The position numbers and the translations under genes were made by a program. The notes below the pieces were generated by a model. It made no database searches. It was not told the DNA's origin and saw only the letters and a list, made by a program, of their open reading frames with translations. This document shows, one piece after another, positions 43,997 to 56,000 of a stretch of 64,000 nt of DNA. Origin of the DNA: Trachythela sp. YZ-2020. Its lineage: Eukaryota; Cnidaria; Anthozoa; Malacalcyonacea; Clavulariidae. Within the stretch, counting starts at the first letter, position 1; every line of letters begins with the position of its first letter. The stretch is from assembly GCA_016169945.1 (NCBI GenBank), contig JADLSH010000367.1:4090001-4154000 (forward strand). Direction: 5' to 3'.

Positions 43997-46598
43997 TTAA
44001 GGTGGCTCCCTAGGGTTTAATCCCCGATGGTAGCGTAAGCCGTATAGATGGCGGGAAATTTAAAATAGCCGCGTGATCCTCGCGGGATTTAAAGACCAAA
44101 ATATAAACATGGCGACTTTTGCAAGAAAATGTTTTTCGACAAACAAATATGTCAAATTTTTTATAACACGAAATATTCAAATGCTATTTAAAACGCCAAC
44201 AATTTTCGTGGCCGAAATAAGAGAAAATAAAAGTTATAATTTTGGAGGTAACTATAGTTTCCTCGACGTTTTTGGCCGTCGTACGAAGTCACATCGCGGC
44301 AATTGGTGGTGCAAGTTTCCGCACGTATTTTCGGTGTTTGGAGCGCTTTATATTTATACTTCTGACCACGCTGAATGTATGGATAACGAAGAAAGTTTAT
44401 CTTCAATGTCTAAAACCAGTATCGCAGAGTCTCCTAAAACAAACTGTCATAATAAACGGAATTCAAACGGGTGCTTTGCGAAATTACATAAAGTCGGACA
44501 CAAGGAGAAAAGTTTACTTCCGATGAGAACAGCTTTAGGTGCGAGAAGAAAGCTTGTTTTTGACAAATGTGACGAAAATGACCCCCCTTCAAAACGACAA
44601 ACAAGAAGTAAAAAGGTACAGTACAATATTTCTTGACTAGTATCAAATGTTTTCATTTGTTTATATTTCTTGACTAGTAATTAGTATCAAATATAAACTA
44701 ACAATATGTCAAAATTACAATTCATTTCAATATACTTACACATTTTAGGATGCTGTTTCTGAAGAAACAGTTGTGCATGGAAGCAGAATTGTAGATCTGG
44801 GACACTTCAAAAAATGTTTTGAAAATTGCAGCAATTGCCACTCAGGTAAATTAATTATAAAGTTTGGTTGGAAAAATTAAAGAATACATATTTTTAAAAC
44901 ATTTTACAAAACTATTTTAATGACTGACTAATAAGTGTGGAAAATAAGAAACTATGAACTATGCAAAAGTGATAAACTATTAGCTAAAGTATATATTCAA
45001 ATCATTTAGGTCCCTTGCCCTTCAATGTTTGTGATGAACAGCGACATGGCCTAGCCAGCACATTTTATATCAGCTGTCCCTTTTGTGGTCATTTCAACAA
45101 GGCTGAAACTTCAAAACAACACAGTTCTGGTAATCGAGGTCCCAAGGCGTTTGATATCAACACACGAGTAACTCTTGGTTGCCTCCATGCTGGTATTGGG
45201 CAAAGTCATATGAACAATATTTTATCTTGCATGAACATACCTACAATAAATTCAAATACTTTTAAACATAGAGAAAGAGAAGTTGGGCAGGCTGTTGAAG
45301 CAATTGCTAAGAAAAGTTGTGAGGAAGCAACAAATTTAATACGAACTGAGATGATGACCAATACAGCCGAATGCAGTGAGGACAATCTAGTCTCTGTCCC
45401 TTGTTCATTTGACATGGGCTGGCAGAAAAGAGGGAAAGGCCACAATTCGTTGACTGGACAAGCTGCTGTTATGTGTTTGACCACAGGAGAAGTGTTAGAC
45501 TACACAACAAGAGTAAAATTCTGCCGTTTTTGTGATTATGCTAAAAGAAACAATGCCCTGTGAAAGCTCACGACTGTCGCAAAATCATGTGGACTCCTCA
45601 AAGGCAATGGAGCCTTCCGCTGCAGTAGAATTGTTTAATAATGGTCCTAAACATAACGTAAAGTACTCTATGTATACTGGAGATGATGACTCCACAACAG
45701 AAGCACACATTCGGCAAAAAGTTGGGTACAAGGTTGAAAAACTAAGTGACATCGTACATACAAAAAGATCATTAACTACACGCCTATATAACTTAAAACA
45801 AAATGCAAGATTTCCAAACAGTTCCACATTATCACAAAAGGTCATCAATTACTTAGTCAAATGCTTTTCCTATGCTATAGCTCAAAACAAAGGTAGCCCA
45901 GAAGAAGTCCAAAAAGCAATTGAATGCATTGTCCCTCATGCATTTGGAGACCATACAGATAGTGTAACATTAGTTGGTGTGGATACAAAAGCGACCTCAA
46001 CAATTACAGACATAAAAGTCTTCCACATGGTAAAGATCTGTTTGGTGAAAGCCTTAAGAATGCACTTCATAATATATTCAGTGACTACTCTACTGAGACT
46101 GTGGTTAACAAAATTGCACCATGTTCAAATTCACAAAGGAACGAAACCCTTAACAGTGTGGTGGGATCCAAAAATCCAAAAATTAGATTTTATGGTGGCA
46201 GTGACAGCAATGATTTTCGGGTTGCATGTGCTGTTGCCCAAAGAAACCTCCGATATGCTTATGTTGACAGAACATTGGAGGCACTCAATATTGAACCCGG
46301 AACCTTTTGCACAAATTACAATGAAAGGATGACTACAAAAGTAAATAAAGATAAAGACAGAAAATCTACCATAAAATTTAAAAGACAACGGATACAAAAG
46401 CACTTGAGCAGTTCTGCCCAAACTACCAGAAAAGAAGCAAAGGAAGGTACAACCTACCAAACAGGGGTTGGATTAAATCTAAACACTGACATAAACACAA
46501 ACTCGACTAAGTCTAAGAAGAATTTGGGAAATGACATACCAGAGCAAGAAATTCTGGCGAAAGTTCAAGCAATGTCATCAGAACAATTCAAAGAAATG
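43997..46598 (+). mobile_element. Mutator-like DNA transposon, 3' end lost
   Basis: TTAA at 43997-44000, then GGTGGCTCCCTAGGG, is the probable left end. A spliced transposase gene follows (44379-46598). The right end is replaced by a LINE. The TTAA flank would also fit Kolobok-type elements, so the superfamily label is tentative. Confidence 0.55.
44379..46598 (+). pseudogene. Mutator-like transposase (PF20700-type)
   Basis: Exon 1 (44379-44615, phase 0) gives a basic N-terminus ending in KRQTRSKK. Exon 2 (44749-44845) has GSRIVDLGHFKKCFENCSNC. Exon 3 starts at 45010 with PLPFNVCDEQRHGLASTF and CPFCGHFN. The core includes TLGCLHAGIGQSHMNNIL, FDMGWQKRGKGHNSLTGQAA, TGEVLDY and CRFCDYAKR. Frame breaks at about 45557 and 45980 interrupt it; between them HVDSSKAMEPSAAVELFNN, YTGDDDSTTEAHI and DIVHTKRSLTTRLYNL are intact. 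The end reads SNSQRNETLNSVVGSKNPKIRFYGGS and AVAQRNLRYAYVDRTLEAL. Candidate catalytic acids are the Asp of FDMGWQKRG, the Asp cluster of TGDDD and a late Glu. The gene is inactive. Confidence 0.78.
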
Positions 46599-47940
46599 GC
46601 CGACGTAACTCCCCTTCCAATTCCGAAACAGAAACCTGTACGAATTATTAATAAGCACCTCAGACCTATTTCATTAACTCCAATAATTTCGAAGCTGGCT
46701 GAAGAAGTGGTGGTTGAACAATTTATTAAACCCGCGATTCTTAAAGTGGTGGACCCCAATCAATTCGGCACTGTGCTAAAGTCATCAACTACACACGCCC
46801 TTATTAGCATAGTACATAGAGTATCTAAGGCAACGGACGGTAATGGTGCCCTAGTTAGATTGGTTCTACTTGATTTCAAGAAAGCTTTTATTTGATCTCA
46901 TCGACCACCAATTGCTTGTAACAAAACTTAATTCATTAGAAATTCTCCCGGTATTATCAAGTGGGTGAGAGATTTCCTGACCAACCGCCAACGTTAACAG
47001 AGGGTAAAGTTGGCATCGGACTGTTTTTCAGAATGGTCTGCAGTTCCTGCAGGAGTACCCCAGGGAACCAAACTTGGCCCCTGATTGTATCTTCTTATGA
47101 TCAATGATCTTAACGTAGCCGGGGCAGATTTTTGGAAATACGTAGACGACACAACCCTAGCGGAGGTAGTAGCTAGAGAAACAAGAAGTAATATCCAAGT
47201 CACAGTTGACGATATCTACAACCAGTCCATGAAGACAATGTAAGACAAATGTAAAGAAATGTGAATACAGTTCAGCAAATCAGACTCAAGCCAGCTCATC
47301 CGGTTACAATCAATGACAAATAATTAGAGCTGGTCTTTGAGGTTAAGATCTTGGGTTTAACGAGAAGAAGTGATCTTAAATGGACCAGCCACGTTACCAG
47401 TATCATCAAGAAAGCCTCTAAAAGATTGTACTTTTTACGACAGCTAAAACGTGCATGGTTTGTTTTTATTGTACTTGTATCCGACCGGTAGTTGAATACA
47501 CATCGCCCGTTTTTCATTACGGAATCCCAAATTATTTGTGTAAAGACATTGAACGTATACAACAACATGCTATGAGAATCAGTTATATTTCCTGCGAAGC
47601 CTTCTAACAGTGAAGCAATCTCACTGTCTAATCTTGGGAAACTTGAAGAGAGACATCAGATCAGGCCGCGTGCGATAAATTATAAATTGCACCCACTAAT
47701 GCCAGAGTTGAACTCAGATACTGGATACTCCCTGAGAACTACGAGAACGTTTAACATTTCTAAAATTAAGACTAATAGATATATGAACACATTTTTAATT
47801 GCAAGTTCTAAACGTTTTAATTCATAGTTCATCATAGTTCATAGACATAGTTCACAGTTTTAGCATTGTATACTTGAGATATATACATTTTTATATTCCA
47901 ATTATTGTAAATGTAGAAATAAAGTTTACTTAATTTAGTT
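46599..47940 (+). pseudogene. LINE reverse transcriptase replacing the transposon 3' end
   Basis: 5'-truncated non-LTR element starting at about PLPIPKQKPVRIINKHLRPIS (fingers). It continues through LVLLDFKKAF (palm A), WVRDFLTNRQ, VPAGVPQGTKLGP, DFWKYVDDTTLAEVVA (catalytic VDD at about 47143) and KILGLTRRSDLKW, with HYGIPNYLCKDIERIQQHAMRI near the end. It has many stops and frameshifts. The tail has AATAAAGTTTACTTAATT near 47917, a likely 3' end. It was inserted in the reading frame of the transposase. Confidence 0.75.
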
Positions 47941-48046
47941 GCATGTTTGAATCAACTTTGTAAATTTTATACCTTTGTAATTCAGCTCATTAGCTGCAAG
48001 ATTGGTATTACAATTAAACCATTAAACCCGTATCCAGGATATTTTA

Positions 48047-48370
48047 TCCGCGGTTGCTATTAATTTAATCCAATTCTTCAACGAGCGTGAAAGGGACTGA
48101 TGTGAATAGTAAGCTATTCGTACCAGTCCCTTCCATAGCGAGTATAAGAATCCGACAACACGCTATCCGGCTCACTTTTCATGTAGCTAGTGTTCCTTTT
48201 GCGCTCAATCCTCCTTGTGTAACCGCGTTTTGCTTGCCCAACCCACCCACGGCATTTTCACTTCTCTATTTTTCTGAACGCGGTTGCTATTTACTCCAAT
48301 TCTTAAACGAGCGTGAAAGCCTGAAAGGGACTGATGTGAACAGTAAGCTACAGTATACGGACCTCCAAGC
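48047..48370. repeat. Tandem-like repeat with 80 bp shared with 35700-35785
   Basis: GCGGTTGCTAT..., AACGAGCGTGAAA... and GGGACTGATGTGAA.AGTAAG occur at 48050-48118 and again at 48282-48352. Between them, CAGTCCCTTCCATAGCGAGT through CTTTTCATGTAGCTAGTG matches the DIRS-associated stretch in copy B. Confidence 0.6.
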
Positions 48371-48884
48371 CGGTAATTAACATATATATATAGTATATAT
48401 TCTGACGATCGAATAGAAAGATCTCCGCTTTGCTTTTGGCAGGCTCATTATATGCAGTAATACTACTTTACTGGTTTAGGCCGGGTGCATGGGAAGCCAC
48501 GCAGGTTAGTTTGCTCTGAGTGCTGGCCATTGGCTTTGCTCATACTATAGTGATATATAATCTTTTCCATTCATATTTTTTCTAATTGTTGAGCCCTATA
48601 TATAGTTTAGTATGAAATGTTATGATATGTATAACTGATCCGACGACTAATTAATAATTTAAGTTATTTAACAGGAAAAAGCAGGTCTTTGAAGTAAAAT
48701 ATAATTTATATATATTCAGTGCGCTTGTTGCAATTTGCATTTAATGTTTGGTAATCAGTTGTTGCCATTCTTAAAAGCCAATCAAAGCTGAACGAAAGCG
48801 GCCTCAGTTTTTGTATGTTGATCAGAGCTTTAGTATTAAGAAAACATATTACTTCATAACCTGTTGAGTTTTCATTCAGTGTGT

Positions 48885-50370
48885 ATGGCGTGGAAAAAAG
48901 CTTTTCTAATACTTTCCATAGCGTCAGTAAACAATGTCTTTGCAGGTAAGCATAAATCCATAATTGTTCGTACGTGAGCGTGCATGAGTATATCATACAT
49001 CCGCTATGGTATGTCTATAATTATTGTCAGCCGACAGTAGATGGGTTGAAATGAAAGGAAGTTAAAAAAATGCGACAATAAAGAGTAGTATGTCTTTCCT
49101 TTACTGCATGTATATGTTATGCGATTGCGGCCCTTGAAAAATCAGAAATTGTACGGAAATATACGATGTATATAAAAAACTTCTTCTCGTTTCTGTGTCG
49201 ACGAAGCGTATTTCCAAATATAGGCAGAATGTTACGTTACTCTACTAACGCTAAGGGAAGAAATCCTGGTAAAACCACTTAAAAGGGTTATACGTCTTAT
49301 AAAGCCCCTGATTCCCACTCGGATCGGAAATAATCCTGTTTTGCAACGTGGCTCAGTAGTTACTGCGGCATTAAGCGCAAGAAGATTTTAAGACGTCCCC
49401 AATTTTTACATTTAGAAACATGTTCATCTAATCATTCCATTGGTTTGGGTAATGGAAGTTTTACTGAAAGAGGATTGATAGCCACAACATTCTTGGATGC
49501 CTACCATACACCAAACTGGGCGCGGTTACATCATTCCAGAGCCTGGGCACCAGCAGTACTTAATGACCAGTCCATCGAACAATATGTCCAGCTAACGTTC
49601 CTTAGTGGTCAATTCTTAGTAACGAATATAGCAATGCAAGGAAGTCCCCTCTCTGATTGGTGGGTCACAAAGTTTCGAATTTCAACCAGTAATGATGGGG
49701 AACATTTTGTTAAAAATGCAAAGGTAATTTTATCGGTTTATGTCATCAATTAAAAAAAACTCATTGGTTAGAACTACCTACACTGCGATTTACCTACACT
49801 ATAATACTTCTGGTGGAAGATAATTTTCAAACAGATGACGGACGGTGTCTGGCCGGCCAAGAAATATGTGATTCCATTTCCAGTGATGTAAACTTTCGTC
49901 ACTGGCTGCATTCATAGTAAAATCATTGGTTCGTAATGTTATTTTTTCATTTCATCAAAGTCGAAGGTTGTATATTTTTAGAAATAACCACTAACATTGA
50001 TAAGAATTGGTAACATTTCTCATTTAAAAACCATAGTCAAAAAGGTAAAATTGCTTATTGCGAAATTAACAATTTCAGGACAAAATGACAACAGTTAAAC
50101 TGATATTTTCAAAGTCGACTATGTTTTATCCTCCGTATCTTCATATGATTTAACGTACTGCGTGAGGTGTGTCAAGGCCGTTCAATGGTCAACGCTCATG
50201 TTTATCCATTTCTTTAGGAATATGACGGAAATCATGATGGATCTTCTGTTGCCATGGTGACATTACAAAATTCTACACCATCAATCTATTTTCGCATTAT
50301 TCCAACTGGATGGAATAATAATATTGCATTGAGATTGGAACTATATGGATGCTTTGAATACAATGCTTGA
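48885..50370 (+). CDS. Secreted single-domain discoidin (F5/8 type C) protein
   Basis: Three exons: 48885-48945, 49416-49723 and 50218-50370, with GT-AG borders and compatible phases (1, 0), giving 173 aa. Exon 1 is a signal peptide (MAWKKAFLILSIASVNNVFA). Exons 2-3 form one discoidin domain. It opens with Cys (ETCSSNHSIG), has the NWARLHHSRAWAPAV and QYVQLTFLSG strands, TNIAMQGSPLSDWWVTKFRISTSNDG in the middle, and closes with SIYFRIIPTGWNNNIALRLELYGC, the paired C-terminal Cys. Discoidin domains bind carbohydrates, phospholipids or matrix; the ligand cannot be read from sequence. No transmembrane or other domain follows; the stop is at 50368-50370. It is complete and shows no defects. The ATG at 48885 is chosen because it starts the signal peptide right before a clean donor. 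Confidence 0.85.
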
Positions 50371-50809
50371 ATCTTGTGTATATAAGTGGAAAGTTTAGAG
50401 CTTCTTCATGTGTGATAACTGACAACTGCATGAGATTTTTATATTTATTCCAAAATGAGGCCATGTTAGGGTTTTTAGACTTTTAGGATTATGGTTTACT
50501 TGGTTTCATGTTTGGGTAGGATACGTATTATTAGCGCATGAAAAACCAGATTATGGATTATTTGAGTACGATTTTAGGATTAATTGCAGATTATTGTTAC
50601 GTCATATTGTCAATCAATTTCAGCCATTAAAAATGAAAGATTAATTAATAATAAGAAGCAAATCTTAAAATTTGAGATAGGAGAGATGATCAAGATTATA
50701 CTTACTTTTCACCCTTTCATTGTACGTTTGTTCTTCAATTATTTGAAAGATACTTTTGTTTAATTAAAAGTATAAGATCGATACGTATCATTTTCAAACT
50801 TTACACGGG

Positions 50810-50875
50810 ATACCCTGCTAGCAGTGCATGGTTTCTGAGCTGAGCTGAGCTCAGAAGCCACTGCTAGCAGGGTAT
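50810..50875. repeat. 66-bp hairpin
   Basis: Arms ATACCCTGCTAGCAGTG and CACTGCTAGCAGGGTAT enclose a smaller stem (TTCTGAGCT / AGCTCAGAA) with a short loop. It lies about 440 bp downstream of the discoidin gene stop. Confidence 0.75.
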
Positions 50876-53034
50876 ACCCTGGATTATGGCCATGGACTAT
50901 TCCAAAATGAATCAGCGATACGCCGATATATAGTTGAAACTTCTTACCTTTTCATAATAGCAAAATTATAGCGTTGCATCTGCATTTCAGTATTTCTCGA
51001 TATTTAATTGATATATCGATATTATAAAAATATTTAAAAAAATTAGAAGAGCCTGTGGAGGAGGCAGGCGTTGCATAGCTGTGTTTGAAGGCGCAGTTAG
51101 AAATAATCTTAAAGCCAACCAAGGAAAGCTGAATGAGGCTTTTGACATTTGTATATTAAAATTTACTATAAAACTAAAAGGGGCTGTTCAGAAAATACGT
51201 GACGCTTTGGGTGGTGTTTGGCTAAGAGTAAAATATTAACACAAGTGGGTGAGAGGGTATCACAAGTAATGTCACGTGATGGAGAGCCTGGTGTTAAAAC
51301 TGGCTGCTAACGCAAACTAATGGAATAATTTTCTGCAGATATGTAACTCGGCATTCTTTACCACGAACAACCAAATAGTATGAATCTGGCATGAAGAATC
51401 TCTTGTAAAAATGGAGTTATATGGTGACACTAGATCTTGAGGGTTCATGATCAGTTTACAAAAACACGCGAAATTGAGCTGTCACAAAAAGCAAACACTT
51501 AATATAAATGGGAGATGTGCGTTTTGATTTATTTGAATTTCTGTCCATACTATTGATGAAGGAGCAGCATACTTTCCAATCGTTGTCCCAGGAAATCCGC
51601 CCCCTCTCATGCAACTTCGCCGCCACACGGGGGCCAAATTCCTAGTAATATCGCCCTCTCGGGGGTACCCTCTTTTCTATTTGGGAATTTTGCTGGACCA
51701 TAGATAGCTGGAACCCATTGAACCCCAAGAATTTACATTTAAAGATGTTCTGTTTCCGAGCTTTCCTTCAATATTAAGGAATACTTATTTTTTATCAATG
51801 AATTATTGAACATGTATTTTAAAAAGATTTACCAAAAAATGTACAAAAAGTCCATTCTACCAATTTTTTTCCAACTTCGTACAACTTCTTACAACTTCGC
51901 ACTACATTGCAATAATTGCATTTGAACCTCGTTCCCAGGCTCTTTGCATTGCTTCTGACCATGTCAACGATTCTGACGTGTTCCCTTAAATCGAGAGTGA
52001 CATCCGGGAACTTCAGTTATTTACGCGTGGCTCGACCCATTCCTCAACAATGTCTTTTGTCGCTCGACCTTTACAGTCATCACAGGCAAAGGAAAGTTCC
52101 TTTCCGAAGATTTTTATATAAAATTGGACTTTTCATATTATTTTAAAACCTGTGGTAAGTTGAATAAGTATATCTTTTACTATCTGTTTATATTCTATAA
52201 ATCATTACTATTTATTCGTTATAAAACCTTCGAATAATCAGTCTAGTTAAGCGCATTCTCAGTCTCTCAGACGACTCAGAGTGTACGTTCTTGTTTGGTG
52301 ATATTTAGAATTTACTGATATTCAAGTTGATGTTCTGTTTTGTAAAATCAATTAATTTTGAGATGCTGATTTTGATAATTTCATCATTAAATGATATGTA
52401 CAAGTTTTTCTTGGGATGACTACTGCCCGATATACCGATATATACATATTGTAGTATTACTAATTTTAGTAAAATGAAATCGGTTAATACAGGCTGGTAA
52501 AATAATAAATGATAACCACTTGGTAAAATATAACACAAGTTTTGATATTAACCTAAACCTATGATCCTAGCACATCATGGTACTGACATCATTATTTTGC
52601 TCAATTAAAATTTCACACACTTAAGAAGGGGTGCAATTGAAAGTACATATTGTATGTTATCATTCATTATTAGCTGCAAGGTATGTACATCAAAAATATT
52701 TTTCCATGGTTTCAGAAGCTGTCTGAGTCTGAAGGTTGAGGGATCTTAATATCTAAACTTGTTTGCTACTATGGTTGCATATATAATTGCATAATTTTTC
52801 AAAGTTCAAAGTTCAGTATTAAAAGTTCAAAATGTCATACATTAGGGCACATTTATTCACATGGGCAAATGGAGCTCTTTTCCTTCCTCTCTCCTTGTTT
52901 ATAGGATCACATTCTTCCTTCAAACCTCTGACCCTCCAGGATTAGCAAATGGTATCATATATCATATATACCCATGTCTTACTGTTCTTAAATGTCTTAT
53001 TTTTCTTACTATAGCACACTAAATAATCTGCAAT
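50876..53034. other. Gap before SAR1; one orphan transposon end, no gene
   Basis: 51927-51945 reads CCTCGTTCCCAGGCTCTTT, identical to the start of the RecQ transposon TIR; no partner end is nearby. The rest is AT-rich without coding signature. The SAR1 promoter and 5' UTR presumably lie in the last few hundred bases (52700-53034). Confidence 0.5.
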
Positions 53035-56000
53035 ATGTGGTTATGGGACTATCTAACAGGCATGCTAAATTACCTTGGTAAGAATTTCTAATGGTCGTCT
53101 TTGAGATCTCTAACCTACAGTACAATATGGTACCATTAGTACCCATACTTTTTACAACAAACTGAAATTCACCAGGGTGCTTATATATATGTATAGGCGC
53201 TCAGACCGTCTGGGCTTAACAACATGCTAACTAAAAGTACATACATGCAGTATGAGAGGTTTTTGGTATCAAAAACCTACCTACACATCAAATTTGAGAT
53301 GTGTTCTCCTGAGTACAGTAGTTGTTTTGTTTATAGAGTATATAATATCACTTGATGTGTAAACTGCTGAAATTGTTTTTCAGGTTTGTATAAAAAATCT
53401 GGCAAGCTTGTGTTCCTTGGATTAGATAATGCTGGTAAAACAACACTACTTCATATGCTGAAAGATGACAGGATGGCACAACATGTTCCAACACTCCATC
53501 CAAGTATGTTATGATTGTCTATTATTGAGCTATTCAAAGGGTTTGCGAAAGAACATGCTACAGACTTTGCCTTATTATTTAAATTTACATATGCTACAAT
53601 TACAATGCTTTGGAACAGTTTTGAAGTTCTTTGCAACAGTTATATTCTATGCCATGCCCAAAGCTAACTGCCAAGGTTAACCCCTGCAGTTATGTATTTT
53701 GAACTTGAACTTAAAAAATTACCTATATAGTTAGAAAATTGGCTTTAACCCTTACCCAAAAATTGGTAAGAAAGCTTGTATGGTAAGAAAGCTTGGGCAG
53801 TGAGAAAGCTTGTATTTTACATTCTTTTTACAGACTTTTATGATTGCAGTATATAACTTACTAAATAACAAGTTGAATCAGTTAATAACAATTTGATTGT
53901 ATAAATTCACAGCTTCTGAAGAACTTTCAATGGGTGGAATGCGTTTTACTACATTTGATCTTGGTGGTCACAAACAAGGTACTGTATACTATTTTACCAA
54001 TAAGTTATCACTTTCTTGTCATAGCCCTGTATATTTCATTTCTGAAAGGGGCAATTGCCAGACTGCATTTCCGGAGATATCTGGCATGAGGTTACAAAAT
54101 TATTCGCGTATTGGCATGAGATCACTCAAAAAGAAGTGATCATGATGAGTGTAACTAAGTTTGTGCCTGAGTTCATTGTCATATGTATATTCACAGTATA
54201 ACTTCAAGAATATGATGTTAAGTTGTTAACAGTATATAAAACACACCAGATTAGCTATTTTCACATGGATTTTAGTACCCAAAATTGAAAATCTCTGATG
54301 TATTGGCGTGAAGGATTGTAAATGTAGGCATATCTCTGGGGTAGAGTTTACATGGAATGCACCCTGGACTGCAACTGTCATTTATACCTAACTACATGTA
54401 TCTTACAGTTTGTACTGAGTGTATTATGTAGTACTGAATATTATGTTGCTCTTGCTACAAATAGTTAACTAGTACTAGTTAGTATAAAGTATTTAATTAG
54501 TTTCAGGCAGGAGCGGATCTAGGAATTTTCGTACGTACAGTAAGTAAAAAAAAATTTGGTTCCATTACCCCAGGCGTGGGCATATCTGATATCGGTGTCA
54601 TAGATAGCATCTAAAAGCTTGTGGACATATCTTGTATCTAAAGTGTGGATTTGCTTGAACAGATCTGCATGTGTTCACCTTTTCCAGGGACTTTAGATCA
54701 TTACTTTGAAATGCATAAAGTAATGTATACTCGATATTACTAAAGCCTTTATTATCATTCCATATTGACTGAAGACTGCTGAATACCCCACGCAGCGAAT
54801 TAGTCAAGATGAGTCAAACAAATCCAGCCAATGAGCATGGAGAACATTTCTTTAACCAGCCAATCAGAAAGCTCGAATATTGCCCAAATGAGTCAGACCC
54901 CTGCAAACTTTAGTCAAAATGCAAATGGACCAATCAAATGGCTATAATCCACCTCAGATTAGTCAATTGACTTTTTTACTGCAGGCTCGGCTGCTGCACA
55001 AAATTAATAACTGGAGTATTTTTTAATATTAAGTACTTCACTGTCGGCTGCCACTGCATGAAATATTATAACTGGACTATGTATTTTTATATCTGCGCAA
55101 TTTTTACCTTAGTCGCGTGACTAGTTTGACTACCCCTGGATCCGCCCCTTGTTTCAGGGTCTGAAATCTAAATTCATTTTCAGTATCAAACTGAAAGGCT
55201 TGTTATTTCAGAGTAGCAGACTTGTATATTCAAAAGCTATTAGGAGACCACTGGAGACATTTAACATTAACATGTTTGAAATTTTGTAATATCCAGTTGG
55301 GATACAAGTCATTCACAGTTTGGTATCCAAAATCCAATTTTAGTATCCTGTGGATATCAGATACTTCAAATTTCAGACCCTGTAATATTTTATACCTTTT
55401 GATATCCTGAGTTAAATGAATCTAAAAATAAATTTAAATATTTCTTTTTTCTTCAGCTCGTAGGATATGGAAGGATTATTTTCCTGCTGTGGATGGCATA
55501 GTCTTTATTGTAGATACTGCCGATGTTAACCGATTACCAGAGTCTAAAGCAGAATTAGATGTAAGTCACGTGAACAATATACAATGTACAATAATTGCTG
55601 TTAAAAGACAATTAAAATAATAAGATGCACTCATCAACAGGCCAATAACAAAGAATCTGAAAGAGCATTAACACTGTTTTTCATCACAGTCTGTTTGTCC
55701 ATGCAGACCGGGTGAACCAGTTCAATGAATATGCATGGTAGCATTGTAGGTGACTTAGGGGCTGTTTATATGAAAGCTGGGCTGGCTCGCTGACCAGGCC
55801 AGTCTGGTAAGCGGGATGAATTTGTCTTGTGTTTATATGAGAAAATTTCATCCCGGCAGGCGGGTTGATTTTGTTGTTTTGACCTTTGACATTGTTTTGA
55901 CAGTTTTTAAAAATAGCTCGCAGACAAATTGGCGGCGGCGTCTGTTTCAACTTTCATCCCAGCAACCGGGCTGGCCCGGTTAGTGCGTGTTTATATGCGG

